Positions 1-7,904 of a DNA stretch of 61,036 nucleotides are shown here, piece by piece (position 1 is the stretch's first letter; each line of letters begins with the position of its first letter). Under the pieces are notes generated by a model. That model was not told where the DNA came from and did no database searches. It worked only from the letters and a program-made list of their open reading frames with translations. Source of the DNA: Gemmatimonadota bacterium (GTDB taxonomy: Bacteria > Latescibacterota > UBA2968 > GCA-2709665); the NCBI GenBank assembly GCA_028874335.1, contig JAPPJY010000064.1, forward strand, positions 1 to 61,036. Direction: 5' to 3'. The translations under genes and the position numbers were made by a program.

Positions 1-51
1 CGAATTTAGTACTTTCACCAGCATAAGTAAATGCGACTTTTCGGAGTGGAC

Positions 52-201
52 TCAATCTTGTCTTAGTTCTCGAATATCGGCTTTTAGGCTATTAATATCA
101 GCTTTGAGACTGAACATTGTAATGAGAATAGCTGCAAGTGCAACTATAGTCGGTGTATTCATCTTGAGCACATTACTCCATGTGGTGTTTCCACCATTCA
201 T
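52..201 (-). CDS. 49-aa single-pass membrane peptide
   Basis: This short reading frame starts with ATG at 201, six bases after a GGGAG ribosome binding site, and encodes 49 residues. Residues about 14-33 form one hydrophobic segment (TPTIVALAAILITMF), followed by a charged tail with heptad spacing (ADINSLKADIRELRQD) that could form a short coiled coil. A TTGACA/TACTCT promoter with a 17-base spacer lies 40-70 bases upstream, so it looks like a real transcription unit. The family is not recognised. A further ATG on the same strand at 24 opens a frame that leaves the window, so a second gene may follow. Confidence 0.62.
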   Translation of the reverse strand: MNGGNTTWSNVLKMNTPTIVALAAILITMFSLKADINSLKADIRELRQD

Positions 202-241
202 TGCGTACTCCCGTCGTTGTCAATTGGATGTCTTCTCCGTA

Positions 242-270
242 AGAGTACCGGATAGAATTAACCTTGTCAA
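242..270 (-). promoter_or_regulatory. Sigma-70-type promoter for the 49-aa peptide
   Basis: On the minus strand, TTGACA (270-265) and TACTCT (247-242) are separated by exactly 17 bases. The start codon at 201 follows with a leader of about 35 bases. Confidence 0.6.
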
Positions 271-413
271 GCCGATTTGTTGAAAAATTGTGGAAGGTAA
301 TGGGCATGAGGCGAGGTCGTCCGAGGGGGAGAATTTCAATGCCGGAAACAGCAATTATCACTCTGTCAGCATTTGTATATAAGCCCTTTTTTTCTAATGA
401 GTAATGGTACGAG

Positions 414-2453
414 ATGGCTTCACGAACGAAAAAGACCAAACCTGAACAGCCTGTTGATCCCTTTTCGGAACTGACGTGGGACGATCTGGAGGAATGGGCC
501 GGCAGTCGCATCGTGGCGCGGGGTCGGTCCTATCAGAGAAAAGGGGCCGTTCGGGAGTTGAAACGCGACGAAGAAGGCCTGTTGGTCGCGTGGGTTGTGG
601 GCAGTCGCCTCTATGCAACAAGGGTGGGCATCGACGGAAGCAAGGACATGATATCCGAATGCACGTGTCCCTACTGGACGACGTGCAAGCACGCGGTTGC
701 CGTCGTGGTGGAATATCTGGAGATGGTCAAGACCGGAACCGCCGTCGGCCGCGTTGAGGCGGACGATCCGCGCCTCGAGGAGTTGGATGCAATTACGGAA
801 GACGACGAGGAGGCGCTGGAATTCGACGTAGAGGCGGACCTGGAAGAAGTGCCGCTGGAAATTGACGTGGATGAACCGGACGAGGAGTCTGCCGAGACAC
901 TTTCCGAAAGCAACGAGACCATGCAATCCGGCGATCCTACTTTGCGCGGCTACCTGCAGGAGCATACCAAAGCCGAACTTGCAGAACTGCTGTTGGAACT
1001 CGCCGAAACGCACGACGAGGTGCGCCAGTCGCTCGAAGACCGCCGCAACCTGACCTCGGGAGAGACCCGCAAGGTGCTAAGAAGCATCCGCTCCGAGATC
1101 GCGGCCCTGGAAGAACCCGCATGGGACAGCCACCATTACGGGTACGAGGTGCGCAATACGGATCGCCTCAAGGCGATGCTTCAGGCGCTGGTGGCGTCCG
1201 GACAGGTTGACGCCGCCGTGCGATTGGGACCGGAACTGCTGGCCGCGGGCACCCAGGCGCTCGAGTACGAGCACGAGGCAGAGTCAACCGAACCCATCGG
1301 CGCCTGCCTGGACGTTCTCTTCCATGCCCTGGATCGATCTTCCATGACGCCCGCGGACCGGATCGAATGGGTCCTGGACATGGCTCTGGCGGACGAGTAT
1401 GAACTTTGCTCCGAAGGATTCGAAAATCTCTGGGAGGAAGACTATGCGGAAAGCGATTGGTCAAAGGTGTGTGACCGTCTGGCGCGGCGTCTCGACAATC
1501 GTGAGCAAACTCCCGGAGATGATGAGCGATCGCGCGACTACAGACGGGACGTGCTCGTAAACTGGCTCATTCACGCCATGGAGAAGGCCGGCAGGCAGAA
1601 CGAGATCGTCCCACTGTGCAAGCGCGAGGCCCCCATCACCTTGAGTTACAATCGTCTGGTGAGTCGCCTGATGTCCGAGCGCAAGTGGGACGAAGCGCGG
1701 CGCTGGTGCCGGCAGGGGATTGAGGCGATTGCCGACCGGTATCCAGGCCTTCAAACGGAGCTTCGAGAGCAGCTGCAGACAATCAATCTGCAAAGCGGCA
1801 ATCCACTCGCCGGGGTCGCCCTGCAGGCGGAGGAGTTTTTCGCCAGGCCCGGAGTGGAGGGTTTCCAGGCGCTGTGCAATGCCGCCAGCGGGCTGGGCGT
1901 TGGCGAGGGCGTCGAGGCATGGTGCAGGTACTATCTGCAAACCGGCCGGCGGCCGAGAAGCGGCAGGAGACGAAAGAGCGACCCGAAGATGGACTGGCCG
2001 CTGCCTGCTCCGGAAGTCGAAATGCCGGCGCCGCGCGGCCACGATGAGGCGCCTATGGTCGACGTGCTGATGCGGTTGGCCATTGCCGAGAAGAAGCCGG
2101 ACGAGGTGGTGAAGTGGTATGACGACTCCAGAAGAACCAGGGCTGAGCACTGGCAGCGTGACGCCACCCTCGACGATGAAGTGGCCGACAGCATCGCGAC
2201 CACCCATCCCGACCGGTCCGTGGCAATCTGGAAGGAATTGGCGGAGAACGAGATCGCCCGTGTAAAGCCGAGCGGATACCGGGAGGCCGTACCGTATCTG
2301 CGCCAGGTCAGAGATGTACTCAGCCGTTCCGGTCGCGAGGGGGAGTGGCAAGAGTACCTGGCCGACTTGAGACAGAAGAACAAACGCCGGCCCCGATGCC
2401 TGGAGGAACTGGATCGGCTGGAGGGGGATCGCCGGCGAATTGTGGACGGCTGA
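414..2453 (+). CDS. SWIM zinc-finger domain protein
   Basis: The 679-residue protein has an N-terminal SWIM zinc finger: CTCPYWTTCKHAVAVVVEY at about residues 82-101 gives the CxC...CxH pattern. An acidic linker rich in Glu and Asp follows (about 120-170). The rest is a long, mostly helical region with TPR-like spacing. SWIM domains bind zinc and mediate DNA or protein contacts. Bacterial proteins of this layout are often annotated only as SWIM zinc finger family proteins; some sit beside SNF2 helicases, but none is present here. The ATG at 414 lacks a strong ribosome binding site. The exact role is unknown. Confidence 0.85.
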   Translation: MASRTKKTKPEQPVDPFSELTWDDLEEWAGSRIVARGRSYQRKGAVRELKRDEEGLLVAWVVGSRLYATRVGIDGSKDMISECTCPYWTTCKHAVAVVVEYLEMVKTGTAVGRVEADDPRLEELDAITEDDEEALEFDVEADLEEVPLEIDVDEPDEESAETLSESNETMQSGDPTLRGYLQEHTKAELAELLLELAETHDEVRQSLEDRRNLTSGETRKVLRSIRSEIAALEEPAWDSHHYGYEVRNTDRLKAMLQALVASGQVDAAVRLGPELLAAGTQALEYEHEAESTEPIGACLDVLFHALDRSSMTPADRIEWVLDMALADEYELCSEGFENLWEEDYAESDWSKVCDRLARRLDNREQTPGDDERSRDYRRDVLVNWLIHAMEKAGRQNEIVPLCKREAPITLSYNRLVSRLMSERKWDEARRWCRQGIEAIADRYPGLQTELREQLQTINLQSGNPLAGVALQAEEFFARPGVEGFQALCNAASGLGVGEGVEAWCRYYLQTGRRPRSGRRRKSDPKMDWPLPAPEVEMPAPRGHDEAPMVDVLMRLAIAEKKPDEVVKWYDDSRRTRAEHWQRDATLDDEVADSIATTHPDRSVAIWKELAENEIARVKPSGYREAVPYLRQVRDVLSRSGREGEWQEYLADLRQKNKRRPRCLEELDRLEGDRRRIVDG

Positions 2454-2508
2454 GCAGAGCGTGCGGGGTCTACGATACGGATCGAACGGAAAAAAACGGA
2501 GGTCATCC

Positions 2509-3297
2509 ATGGACATGAATCTGAAGGGAAAGGTTGCACTTGTGACGGGGGCGAACCGGGGAATCGGTCTCGCGACGGCCAGGGGTCTGGCGACGGAGGG
2601 GTGCAACGTCGCGATCTGCGCACGGAGGGAAGAGACGCTCGCGGAGGCGGCGCATCAGATCGAAGCGCTCGGCGTCCACGTCGCCGCCATTCAGGCCGAC
2701 GTGCAGGATCCGGATGACGCGAAGCGGTTCGTGGATGAGGCCGCGGCACAGCTTGGCGGAGTCGATATCCTGATCAACAACGTCGGCGGACGGTCCGGCG
2801 ACAGGTTTATGGATTCGACGCACGAGGATTGGGTGGAGACCTTCGACAAGAACGTGTTTCACGGGGTGCGGTTGACGCGGCTGGTGGTCCCCCACATGAA
2901 GGCACGCGGAGGTGGGTCGATTGTCTTCATTTCCTCGATCTCGGGATGGATTCCGCAGCTGAGCGGCGCGGTGCAGTACGGGGCGTCCAAGGCCGCCCAG
3001 ATCTTCATGGCCGAACCCATCGCACTGGAATTGGTGCACGACCGCATCCGCGTGAACGTGGTGTCGCCCGGATCGATCATTTTCGAAGGCGGCGGGTGGG
3101 CCGGGCTCCGTGATGAAAAGCCGGAGGTATTCGACGCTTACGAGGAGAACGGTTTTCCCATGGGGGGCCTGGGCACGCCCGAAGACGTTGCAGACGTGGT
3201 CGTGTTCCTGGCTTCGGACCGCTCGCGCTGGGTGAATGGCGAGAACATACGCGCCGACGGCCTCGAACAACCAGTACCGGCGGTACGTCCGTGGTGA
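2509..3297 (+). CDS. SDR-family oxidoreductase
   Basis: This is a 262-residue classical short-chain dehydrogenase/reductase. The start at 2509 is set by a perfect AACGGAGGT site just upstream. The Rossmann motif TGANRGIG lies at about residues 13-20, NNVGG at about 89-93, the catalytic Ser in SSISGW and the YxxxK pair in YGASK at about 157-161. A C-terminal LGTPEDVADVVVFLASD stretch is typical of 3-oxoacyl-ACP-reductase-like SDRs. The substrate cannot be told. Its stop overlaps the GTG that opens the endonuclease III frame, which suggests cotranscription. Confidence 0.9.
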   Translation: MDMNLKGKVALVTGANRGIGLATARGLATEGCNVAICARREETLAEAAHQIEALGVHVAAIQADVQDPDDAKRFVDEAAAQLGGVDILINNVGGRSGDRFMDSTHEDWVETFDKNVFHGVRLTRLVVPHMKARGGGSIVFISSISGWIPQLSGAVQYGASKAAQIFMAEPIALELVHDRIRVNVVSPGSIIFEGGGWAGLRDEKPEVFDAYEENGFPMGGLGTPEDVADVVVFLASDRSRWVNGENIRADGLEQPVPAVRPW

Positions 3298-3983
3298 GCG
3301 CGGGCCAAAACAGGAATCCGGGGATGATGGGTCACGAGGAAGATCTGGAGGTGCGGCGTTCCAGGACGCGCGAGATTATTGGAAGACTGAAGGGGATCTA
3401 TCCCGACGCCGAGTGTTCGCTGACGTACGAGAACCCGCTCCAACTCTTGATTGCGACGATGCTCTCCGCCCAATGTACGGACGAACGGGTCAACGTGGTG
3501 ACGCCGATCCTCTTCGAGCGCTATCCCACGGCAGCGGACTATGCCGATGCGCTGCCGGAGGAGTTGGAGGACCTGATTCGTTCAACGGGGTTCTTCCGCA
3601 ACAAGGCGCGAAACATTCAGGGCTGTTGCCAGGCGCTGGTTGACAGACATGGCGGCGAGGTGCCGCGTTCAATGGATGAACTGGTGGCGCTGGACGGCGT
3701 GGGGAGAAAGACCGCCAACGTCGTTCTGGGCAATGCGTTCGGCATTGCCGAAGGCGTGGTGGTGGATACGCACGTTCGCAGGATTTCCAATCGTCTGGGT
3801 CTGACCCGCCGGCAGGATCCGGTCAAGATCGAACAGGATCTGATCGGTATCGTTCCGAGGAAAGACTGGGTGGACCTGCCGCACCTGTTTATCCATCACG
3901 GGAGGGCGATCTGCAGTGCAAGGACGCCTGATTGCGATGCGTGCGGCGTGGGTGCGCTTTGCCCGTCACAGGGTCGGGCGTGA
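3291..3983 (+). CDS. nth: Endonuclease III
   Basis: This bifunctional DNA glycosylase/AP lyase removes oxidised pyrimidines in base-excision repair. The helix-hairpin-helix LDGVGRKTANVVLG holds the catalytic Lys, and VVDTHVRR holds the catalytic Asp. The C-terminal 4Fe-4S loop has four cysteines with C-x6-C-x2-C-x5-C spacing. The length of 230 residues fits the family. The listed start is a GTG overlapping the SDR stop; ATG at 3324 or 3327 gives a more usual N-terminus and is a fair alternative. Confidence 0.95.
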   Translation: MVSAGQNRNPGMMGHEEDLEVRRSRTREIIGRLKGIYPDAECSLTYENPLQLLIATMLSAQCTDERVNVVTPILFERYPTAADYADALPEELEDLIRSTGFFRNKARNIQGCCQALVDRHGGEVPRSMDELVALDGVGRKTANVVLGNAFGIAEGVVVDTHVRRISNRLGLTRRQDPVKIEQDLIGIVPRKDWVDLPHLFIHHGRAICSARTPDCDACGVGALCPSQGRA

Positions 3984-4297
3984 CGCCATTGTGACGAGAG
4001 ATTGCAGCTGCCGGCGCAGATCGGATGGGAGTCGCACTCCGGCGTTTTGGAAACGGCGGATTTTTTATCGAAAATTGTCGAAATTGGGGCTTGACTTTCG
4101 GCAACGGTAAGGATAAATTTTCGTCCGAAAAATTGGACCCGGGACGATTTGAAGCCTGGATCGGGGCCGGTCCAATTGTGAAATTTCGCTCTGTTTCTTG
4201 GGCATTTTCGGGAGAACGACATCGACGTCATGACGTGCTGTCGATATCGGATGTAGATTTCAGAGGTCAGGATTGGCGCCGGGGAGGTATAGGGCAT
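3984..4297 (+). other. Non-coding leader region before the DksA-like gene
   Basis: These 314 bases hold the 4091-4119 promoter and a long AT-richer leader of about 170 bases. A reading frame runs open through the leader into the next gene, but it has no ribosome binding site and no recognisable protein sequence. Confidence 0.5.
4091..4119 (+). promoter_or_regulatory. Sigma-70-type promoter of the DksA-like gene
   Basis: TTGACT (4091-4096) and TAAATT (4114-4119) are separated by exactly 17 bases. The predicted transcript start near 4126 leaves an untranslated leader of about 170 bases before the start codon at 4298. Confidence 0.65.
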
Positions 4298-4732
4298 ATG
4301 GCTGAGAAACTGTCTCCTGAAAGGCTTGCGTTTTTCAAGAGGCTTTTGCTGGACCGAAAAAAGGACCTGCTGAAGCAGACGCTCCTGGAAGATACCGACA
4401 TCAACGAACTGAGGAGTGACCGCTCAGCGGACCCGTTCGATATGGCAGGAAACGCAACTTCCCTTGAGCTGATGGCGACGCTGGGCAACAACGAGCGCCG
4501 TGAGCTTGCGGAGATCGACCACGCGCTGGACAAGATCGATGACGGCACGTACGGTATCTGCGAAGTGTCGGGAGAATTGATCGGTGAGATGCGGCTGGAA
4601 GCCATTCCCACCGCGCGGTATACCATGCAGGTCCAGCAGGAACGGGAACGGAACCCCCAGTTCGTCGAGAGACCAAGACGCAGGGTCATCTCTGCAGAGG
4701 ACCTTCCGATGAGCGGCGACGAAGACTCCTGA
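4298..4732 (+). CDS. TraR/DksA family protein lacking most zinc ligands
   Basis: This 144-residue protein has the DksA layout: an N-terminal helical pair, a coiled-coil tip (SADPFDMAGNATSLEL), a second long helix (ALDKIDDGTYGICEVSG) and a C-terminal region. DksA proteins enter the secondary channel of RNA polymerase and act with ppGpp. The usual CxxC...CxxC zinc finger keeps only the first cysteine (ICEVSG); the later pair reads RYTMQVQQ. Zinc-free variants are known in the family. GGGGAGG precedes the ATG, and a strong terminator follows, so the gene is monocistronic. Regulation of rRNA or stress genes is inferred from the family. Confidence 0.85.
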   Translation: MAEKLSPERLAFFKRLLLDRKKDLLKQTLLEDTDINELRSDRSADPFDMAGNATSLELMATLGNNERRELAEIDHALDKIDDGTYGICEVSGELIGEMRLEAIPTARYTMQVQQERERNPQFVERPRRRVISAEDLPMSGDEDS

Positions 4733-4758
4733 CGTGGAGCGAGATGGTAACACAAAAA

Positions 4759-4788
4759 GGGCGATTCCATGCGGAATCGCCCTTTTTT
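4759..4788 (+). terminator. Rho-independent terminator
   Basis: A perfect 10-bp stem, GGGCGATTCC / GGAATCGCCC, with a 4-base ATGC loop is followed by six T. It lies 27 bases after the DksA-like stop codon. Confidence 0.92.
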
Positions 4789-4929
4789 CTATCGGCGAAT
4801 TTCGGATTTGTTCTCATTTGGAAATCGAGAGACATTTCAAAGAGCGATGGACCCCCGCAGTGGTTCGACGGTTGGGATTGGGGAGTGATTTCTACAGATT
4901 CGAAAAATCCTGAATAAAGAAAACGAACC

Positions 4930-6399
4930 ATGCCAAGACAATACCTCTCCAAGTCCAGAATCATGGCGGGTCTCCAGTGCCAGAAGCGCCTGTGGCTGGA
5001 GGTGCATCGGCCTGACCTGATCGAATACGACCCCGGCACAGAGCAACGCTTCGCGGTGGGTGAGGACGTCAATGACGTGGCCCGCGCGCAATACCCAGGC
5101 GGGGTGCTTGTCGAATACGATGAGGGGGCCGACGCTGCCATTGAAGAGACCAGGCGACTGCTGGAAGAACAGCCCGGTACGCCGATCTTCGAGGCGACGT
5201 TCGCGGCGGATGGCGTTCTGGTGCGGGTAGACATTCTAGAATCGATCCGTGATCGGTTCGATCTCATCGAAGTGAAATCCACCACCTCTGTCAAGCCTCA
5301 TTACTACGATGATTGCGCCGTGCAGACCTGGGTTTTGGAACTCGCTGGACTTACGGTCACGGACATCCGGCTTTGTCATATTGACAGGGAGTTCGTGTAT
5401 CCGGGCGGCGGCGACTATCGCGGCCTGTTTCGCCTTGAGGACGTGACGAATGAGGTACGCGAACGAATCCGTTCAGTCCCTCAATGGGTACAGGGCTGTG
5501 GGGAAGTCCTGAACGGCCTCGAACCGGACCTTGAGATGGGTTCGCATTGCACGGTACCTCATTCCTGTCCTTTCATTGGCTATTGTCGCGGCGAGGAGTC
5601 CGAGTATCCGGTCAGATGCATGCCACGGCCTCAGGGTACTCAAGAAATTCTGAGCGCCTTAGTTTCCGAAGGCATTGAAGACATCCGAGACATTCCTGAA
5701 GGCCGGTTGGTTAATGAAAAGCAGAAATGGGTACGACGCGTTACGATTGCAGGAAAGCCGGAACTGAGGCAGGAAGGCGCCGCCGTGGCCGCATACGGCT
5801 ATCCGCGCTACTACCTCGACTTCGAAGCAATCCAATTCGCGATTCCCATCTGGGAAGGTACTCGTCCCGTCGAGGCCCTTACGTTTCAATGGTCTTGCCA
5901 CATCGAGTCCGCGTTCGGGGACTTGCGGCACGAAGAATACCTTGACACCACTGGCACAGGTCCGATGCGTACTTGCGCGGAGTCGCTTCTGAAGATCGCT
6001 GGCGAGGAAGGTCCCGTTTTCGTGTACGGGAGCTATGAAAAGACCATTCTGAATGCACTGGCTTCCCGCTATCCCGATCTTGCCGAGGATCTGAACAAGC
6101 TGACCGAGCGACTTGTGGATCTGCTTTCCATTGCGCGGAGAACCTACTATCACCCCGATATGCTCGGTTCGTGGTCGATCAAGAAGGTCCTGCCGACGGT
6201 GGCGCCGCATCTCGACTATGGAACGCTCGGTGAAGTCCAGGATGGTAACGCCGCGGGAATAGCTTACCTGAGGATCATAAACCCTGAAACCGATGCCGAC
6301 GAACGCCAGAGGCTGGTGTGCGAGTTGCTGGAATATTGCAAGCGCGACACCCTCGGATTGGTGGAACTCGTGAAGTTTCTTTCTCGTGGCGCCCTGTAA
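4930..6399 (+). CDS. DUF2779-type nuclease: Cas4-like plus DnaQ-like domains
   Basis: The 489-residue protein joins two nuclease-like modules. The N-terminal half resembles Cas4/RecB PD-(D/E)xK nucleases: GLQCQKRLWLE near residue 15, VRVDILE and LIEVKST with the DxL...ExK core, and a cysteine cluster HCTVPHSCPFIGYC near residue 208 that with the first Cys could bind Fe-S. The C-terminal half begins YYLDFEAIQF, the first motif of DEDD exonucleases, and ends with CKRDTLGLVELVKF. This matches DUF2779 proteins. A role in DNA repair or defence is inferred. No CRISPR array or cas genes are nearby. The start lacks a clear ribosome binding site. Confidence 0.82.
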   Translation: MPRQYLSKSRIMAGLQCQKRLWLEVHRPDLIEYDPGTEQRFAVGEDVNDVARAQYPGGVLVEYDEGADAAIEETRRLLEEQPGTPIFEATFAADGVLVRVDILESIRDRFDLIEVKSTTSVKPHYYDDCAVQTWVLELAGLTVTDIRLCHIDREFVYPGGGDYRGLFRLEDVTNEVRERIRSVPQWVQGCGEVLNGLEPDLEMGSHCTVPHSCPFIGYCRGEESEYPVRCMPRPQGTQEILSALVSEGIEDIRDIPEGRLVNEKQKWVRRVTIAGKPELRQEGAAVAAYGYPRYYLDFEAIQFAIPIWEGTRPVEALTFQWSCHIESAFGDLRHEEYLDTTGTGPMRTCAESLLKIAGEEGPVFVYGSYEKTILNALASRYPDLAEDLNKLTERLVDLLSIARRTYYHPDMLGSWSIKKVLPTVAPHLDYGTLGEVQDGNAAGIAYLRIINPETDADERQRLVCELLEYCKRDTLGLVELVKFLSRGAL

Positions 6400-6485
6400 A
6401 CAGAAGTGCAGACCGAAGGAACGGGAATTCGATGACTGCCACGCCAAATCTCTACGGATTCGCGACGAAGGAACCACGAAAACCA

Positions 6486-6643
6486 GGGCACCCACAAGGG
6501 GTGCCCCTACGATGAGGAGGTACCAATCGGGATGGGGATGGTTACTTGCTTCTCATCCATCGTTTGTTGGTACGCAATTAGCAATGTATGGCCAGATTCA
6601 GCGGATTGTCGTCGTGGTAGGGGCGTCCCTTGTGGGCGCCCTA
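6486..6643. repeat. Inverted pair of short GTAGGGGC-type repeats
   Basis: GGGCACCC ACAA GGGGTGCCCCTAC (6486-6510) and GTAGGGGCG TCCC TTGTGGGCGCCC (6617-6641) are copies of one palindromic unit in opposite orientation. They enclose about 105 bases with no convincing gene. Related palindromes occur at 23513 and 30453, so this is a dispersed intergenic repeat. Confidence 0.6.
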
Positions 6644-6671
6644 ATTTGGCAACGACGCAGGCCCGCGTCTC

Positions 6672-7433
6672 TCACCCCCTCACCGCATCGACCATGCTGC
6701 GGCAGCCGTGGAGATAGATGCCCGTATCAACCGAAAGGGCAATGTAGCGCACGCCGGCGTCGATCCAGCGTTTCGCCGCTTCGGGGCTGTCCGCGAAGGT
6801 GCCCACGGTGAGCCCGGCGTTGTTGATCTCGACGGTGGCCTCCCGCATCCGGTCCACCACACGTGGATCGCTCACCTGGCCCGGGATTCCCAGCGACTGG
6901 GAGAGGTCGTACGGGCCCAGGAAGACCACGTCCAGGCCGGGCACGGCGATGATTGCGTCCAGATTTTCCAGGCCCTCCACGCCTTCCACGTGGATCAGGA
7001 CCATGGACTCCCTGTTCAGGCGTTCGAAGATCTGGCCGCCTTCCGCGAAGTAACGGGCCGCGCGGGTGTAGGGCGAAACCCCCCGCATCCCCAGCGGCGC
7101 GTACTTCGCCGCCTCCACGAGCGTCTCGGCGTCGGAACGGGTGCGTATCTGCGGTACCTGGACGCCCTCCGGCCCGATGTCCAGCGCCCGGAGCACCTGG
7201 GGCGGGTCGTTTTCCCTGACGCGCACGATCGGTGAAATACCCGCGCCCTTCGCCACGCGGCACAGGTTTTCGGTGGTCTCGATGTCCAGCGGGCCGTGTT
7301 CGGTGTCCAGGACGACGAAGTCGAAGCCGGCGTACGCGGCGATCTCGATGAGCGCGCCGGAAGCGAGGTTGACGAAGGGACCCAGGACGACTTCGCCGGC
7401 TTTCAGTTTGGCTTTCAGGCTGGTTTCGGGCAT
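6672..7433 (-). CDS. HpcH/HpaI aldolase family protein
   Basis: This 253-residue TIM-barrel protein belongs to the HpcH/HpaI or 2-dehydro-3-deoxyglucarate aldolase family, class II metal-dependent aldolases that split 2-keto-3-deoxy acids into pyruvate and an aldehyde. Visible hallmarks are FDFVVLDTEHGPLD with the metal-region Glu-His, VRVRENDPPQVLRALDIG, GVQVPQIRT, GMRGVSPYTRA and LIHVEGVEGLENLD. GGAGATATCC precedes the ATG. The gene is transcribed alone from the promoter at 7510-7482, divergent from the small gene at 7600. The exact substrate is unknown. Confidence 0.88.
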   Translation of the reverse strand: MPETSLKAKLKAGEVVLGPFVNLASGALIEIAAYAGFDFVVLDTEHGPLDIETTENLCRVAKGAGISPIVRVRENDPPQVLRALDIGPEGVQVPQIRTRSDAETLVEAAKYAPLGMRGVSPYTRAARYFAEGGQIFERLNRESMVLIHVEGVEGLENLDAIIAVPGLDVVFLGPYDLSQSLGIPGQVSDPRVVDRMREATVEINNAGLTVGTFADSPEAAKRWIDAGVRYIALSVDTGIYLHGCRSMVDAVRG

Positions 7434-7481
7434 GGATATCTCCGCGACAGGGGTCGGATCTACGGAACGGTTGAATCGTCA

Positions 7482-7510
7482 AATATAGCCCGGCACCGAA
7501 AACGTGTAAA
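7482..7510 (-). promoter_or_regulatory. Promoter of the HpcH/HpaI aldolase gene
   Basis: On the minus strand, TTTACA (7510-7505) and TATATT (7487-7482) are separated by 17 bases, giving a leader of about 40 bases before the start at 7433. It is back to back with the promoter at 7536. Confidence 0.62.
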
Positions 7511-7535
7511 GCGGAAAGCCCCGGCGCCGGGCCGC

Positions 7536-7564
7536 TTGACATTCGAACGCAGCATCCGTATATA
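7536..7564 (+). promoter_or_regulatory. Near-consensus sigma-70 promoter
   Basis: A full consensus TTGACA (7536-7541), a 17-base spacer and TATATA (7559-7564). This is one of the best promoters in the window and drives the 42-residue gene starting at 7600. Confidence 0.8.
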
Positions 7565-7599
7565 TGTAGCATGAGATCCGTAGCGGGAAGGAGGCCGGA

Positions 7600-7728
7600 A
7601 TGAACACCGATCTGCGGGAATTCGCATTACGCCTTAAAGTCATCGAGATTCTCAAGCGATACTGCTGGGTACGGCACCAGTTGAGGGTCATTCAGCTCTG
7701 GAAGAAACTCTACATCCATCCGAATTGA
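7600..7728 (+). CDS. 42-aa basic small protein
   Basis: The frame begins with ATG at 7600, six bases after GGGAAGGAGG, one of the strongest ribosome binding sites here, and encodes 42 residues. It is basic and aromatic-rich, with an amphipathic-looking start (NTDLREFALRLKVIEILKRY) and an end with Trp and Lys (IQLWKKLYIHPN). A near-consensus promoter lies just upstream and a stem-loop just downstream, so the whole unit spans about 220 bases. The family is not recognised. An untranslated regulatory RNA is possible, but the ribosome binding site argues for translation. Confidence 0.65.
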   Translation: MNTDLREFALRLKVIEILKRYCWVRHQLRVIQLWKKLYIHPN

Positions 7729-7751
7729 CGCATGCGAACCGAATGCTGAAC

Positions 7752-7788
7752 AGGCGCCCGGGCTGAGACGGTCCGGGCGCCTTTCTGT
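7752..7788 (+). terminator. Stem-loop terminator of the 42-aa gene
   Basis: AGGCGCCCGG (7752-7761) pairs perfectly with CCGGGCGCCT (7773-7782) across an 11-base loop, followed by the short T-rich tail TTCTGTT. Confidence 0.65.
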
Positions 7789-7904
7789 TGTCCGGGACGA
7801 ATGCCGGGCGGACTCTCGGAGGTTCCGGTTCCCGACACGGGCACATTCCATCGAGATGATTTGGGTTGATCGTCATCCGTCGATTCGTTAGATTTCCGGC
7901 CGAT

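Noticed and set aside
1461..2749. Long minus-strand frames opposite the SWIM protein and SDR genes
   Set aside because: Shadows caused by GC-rich third positions of the plus-strand genes; no ribosome binding site or protein motif.
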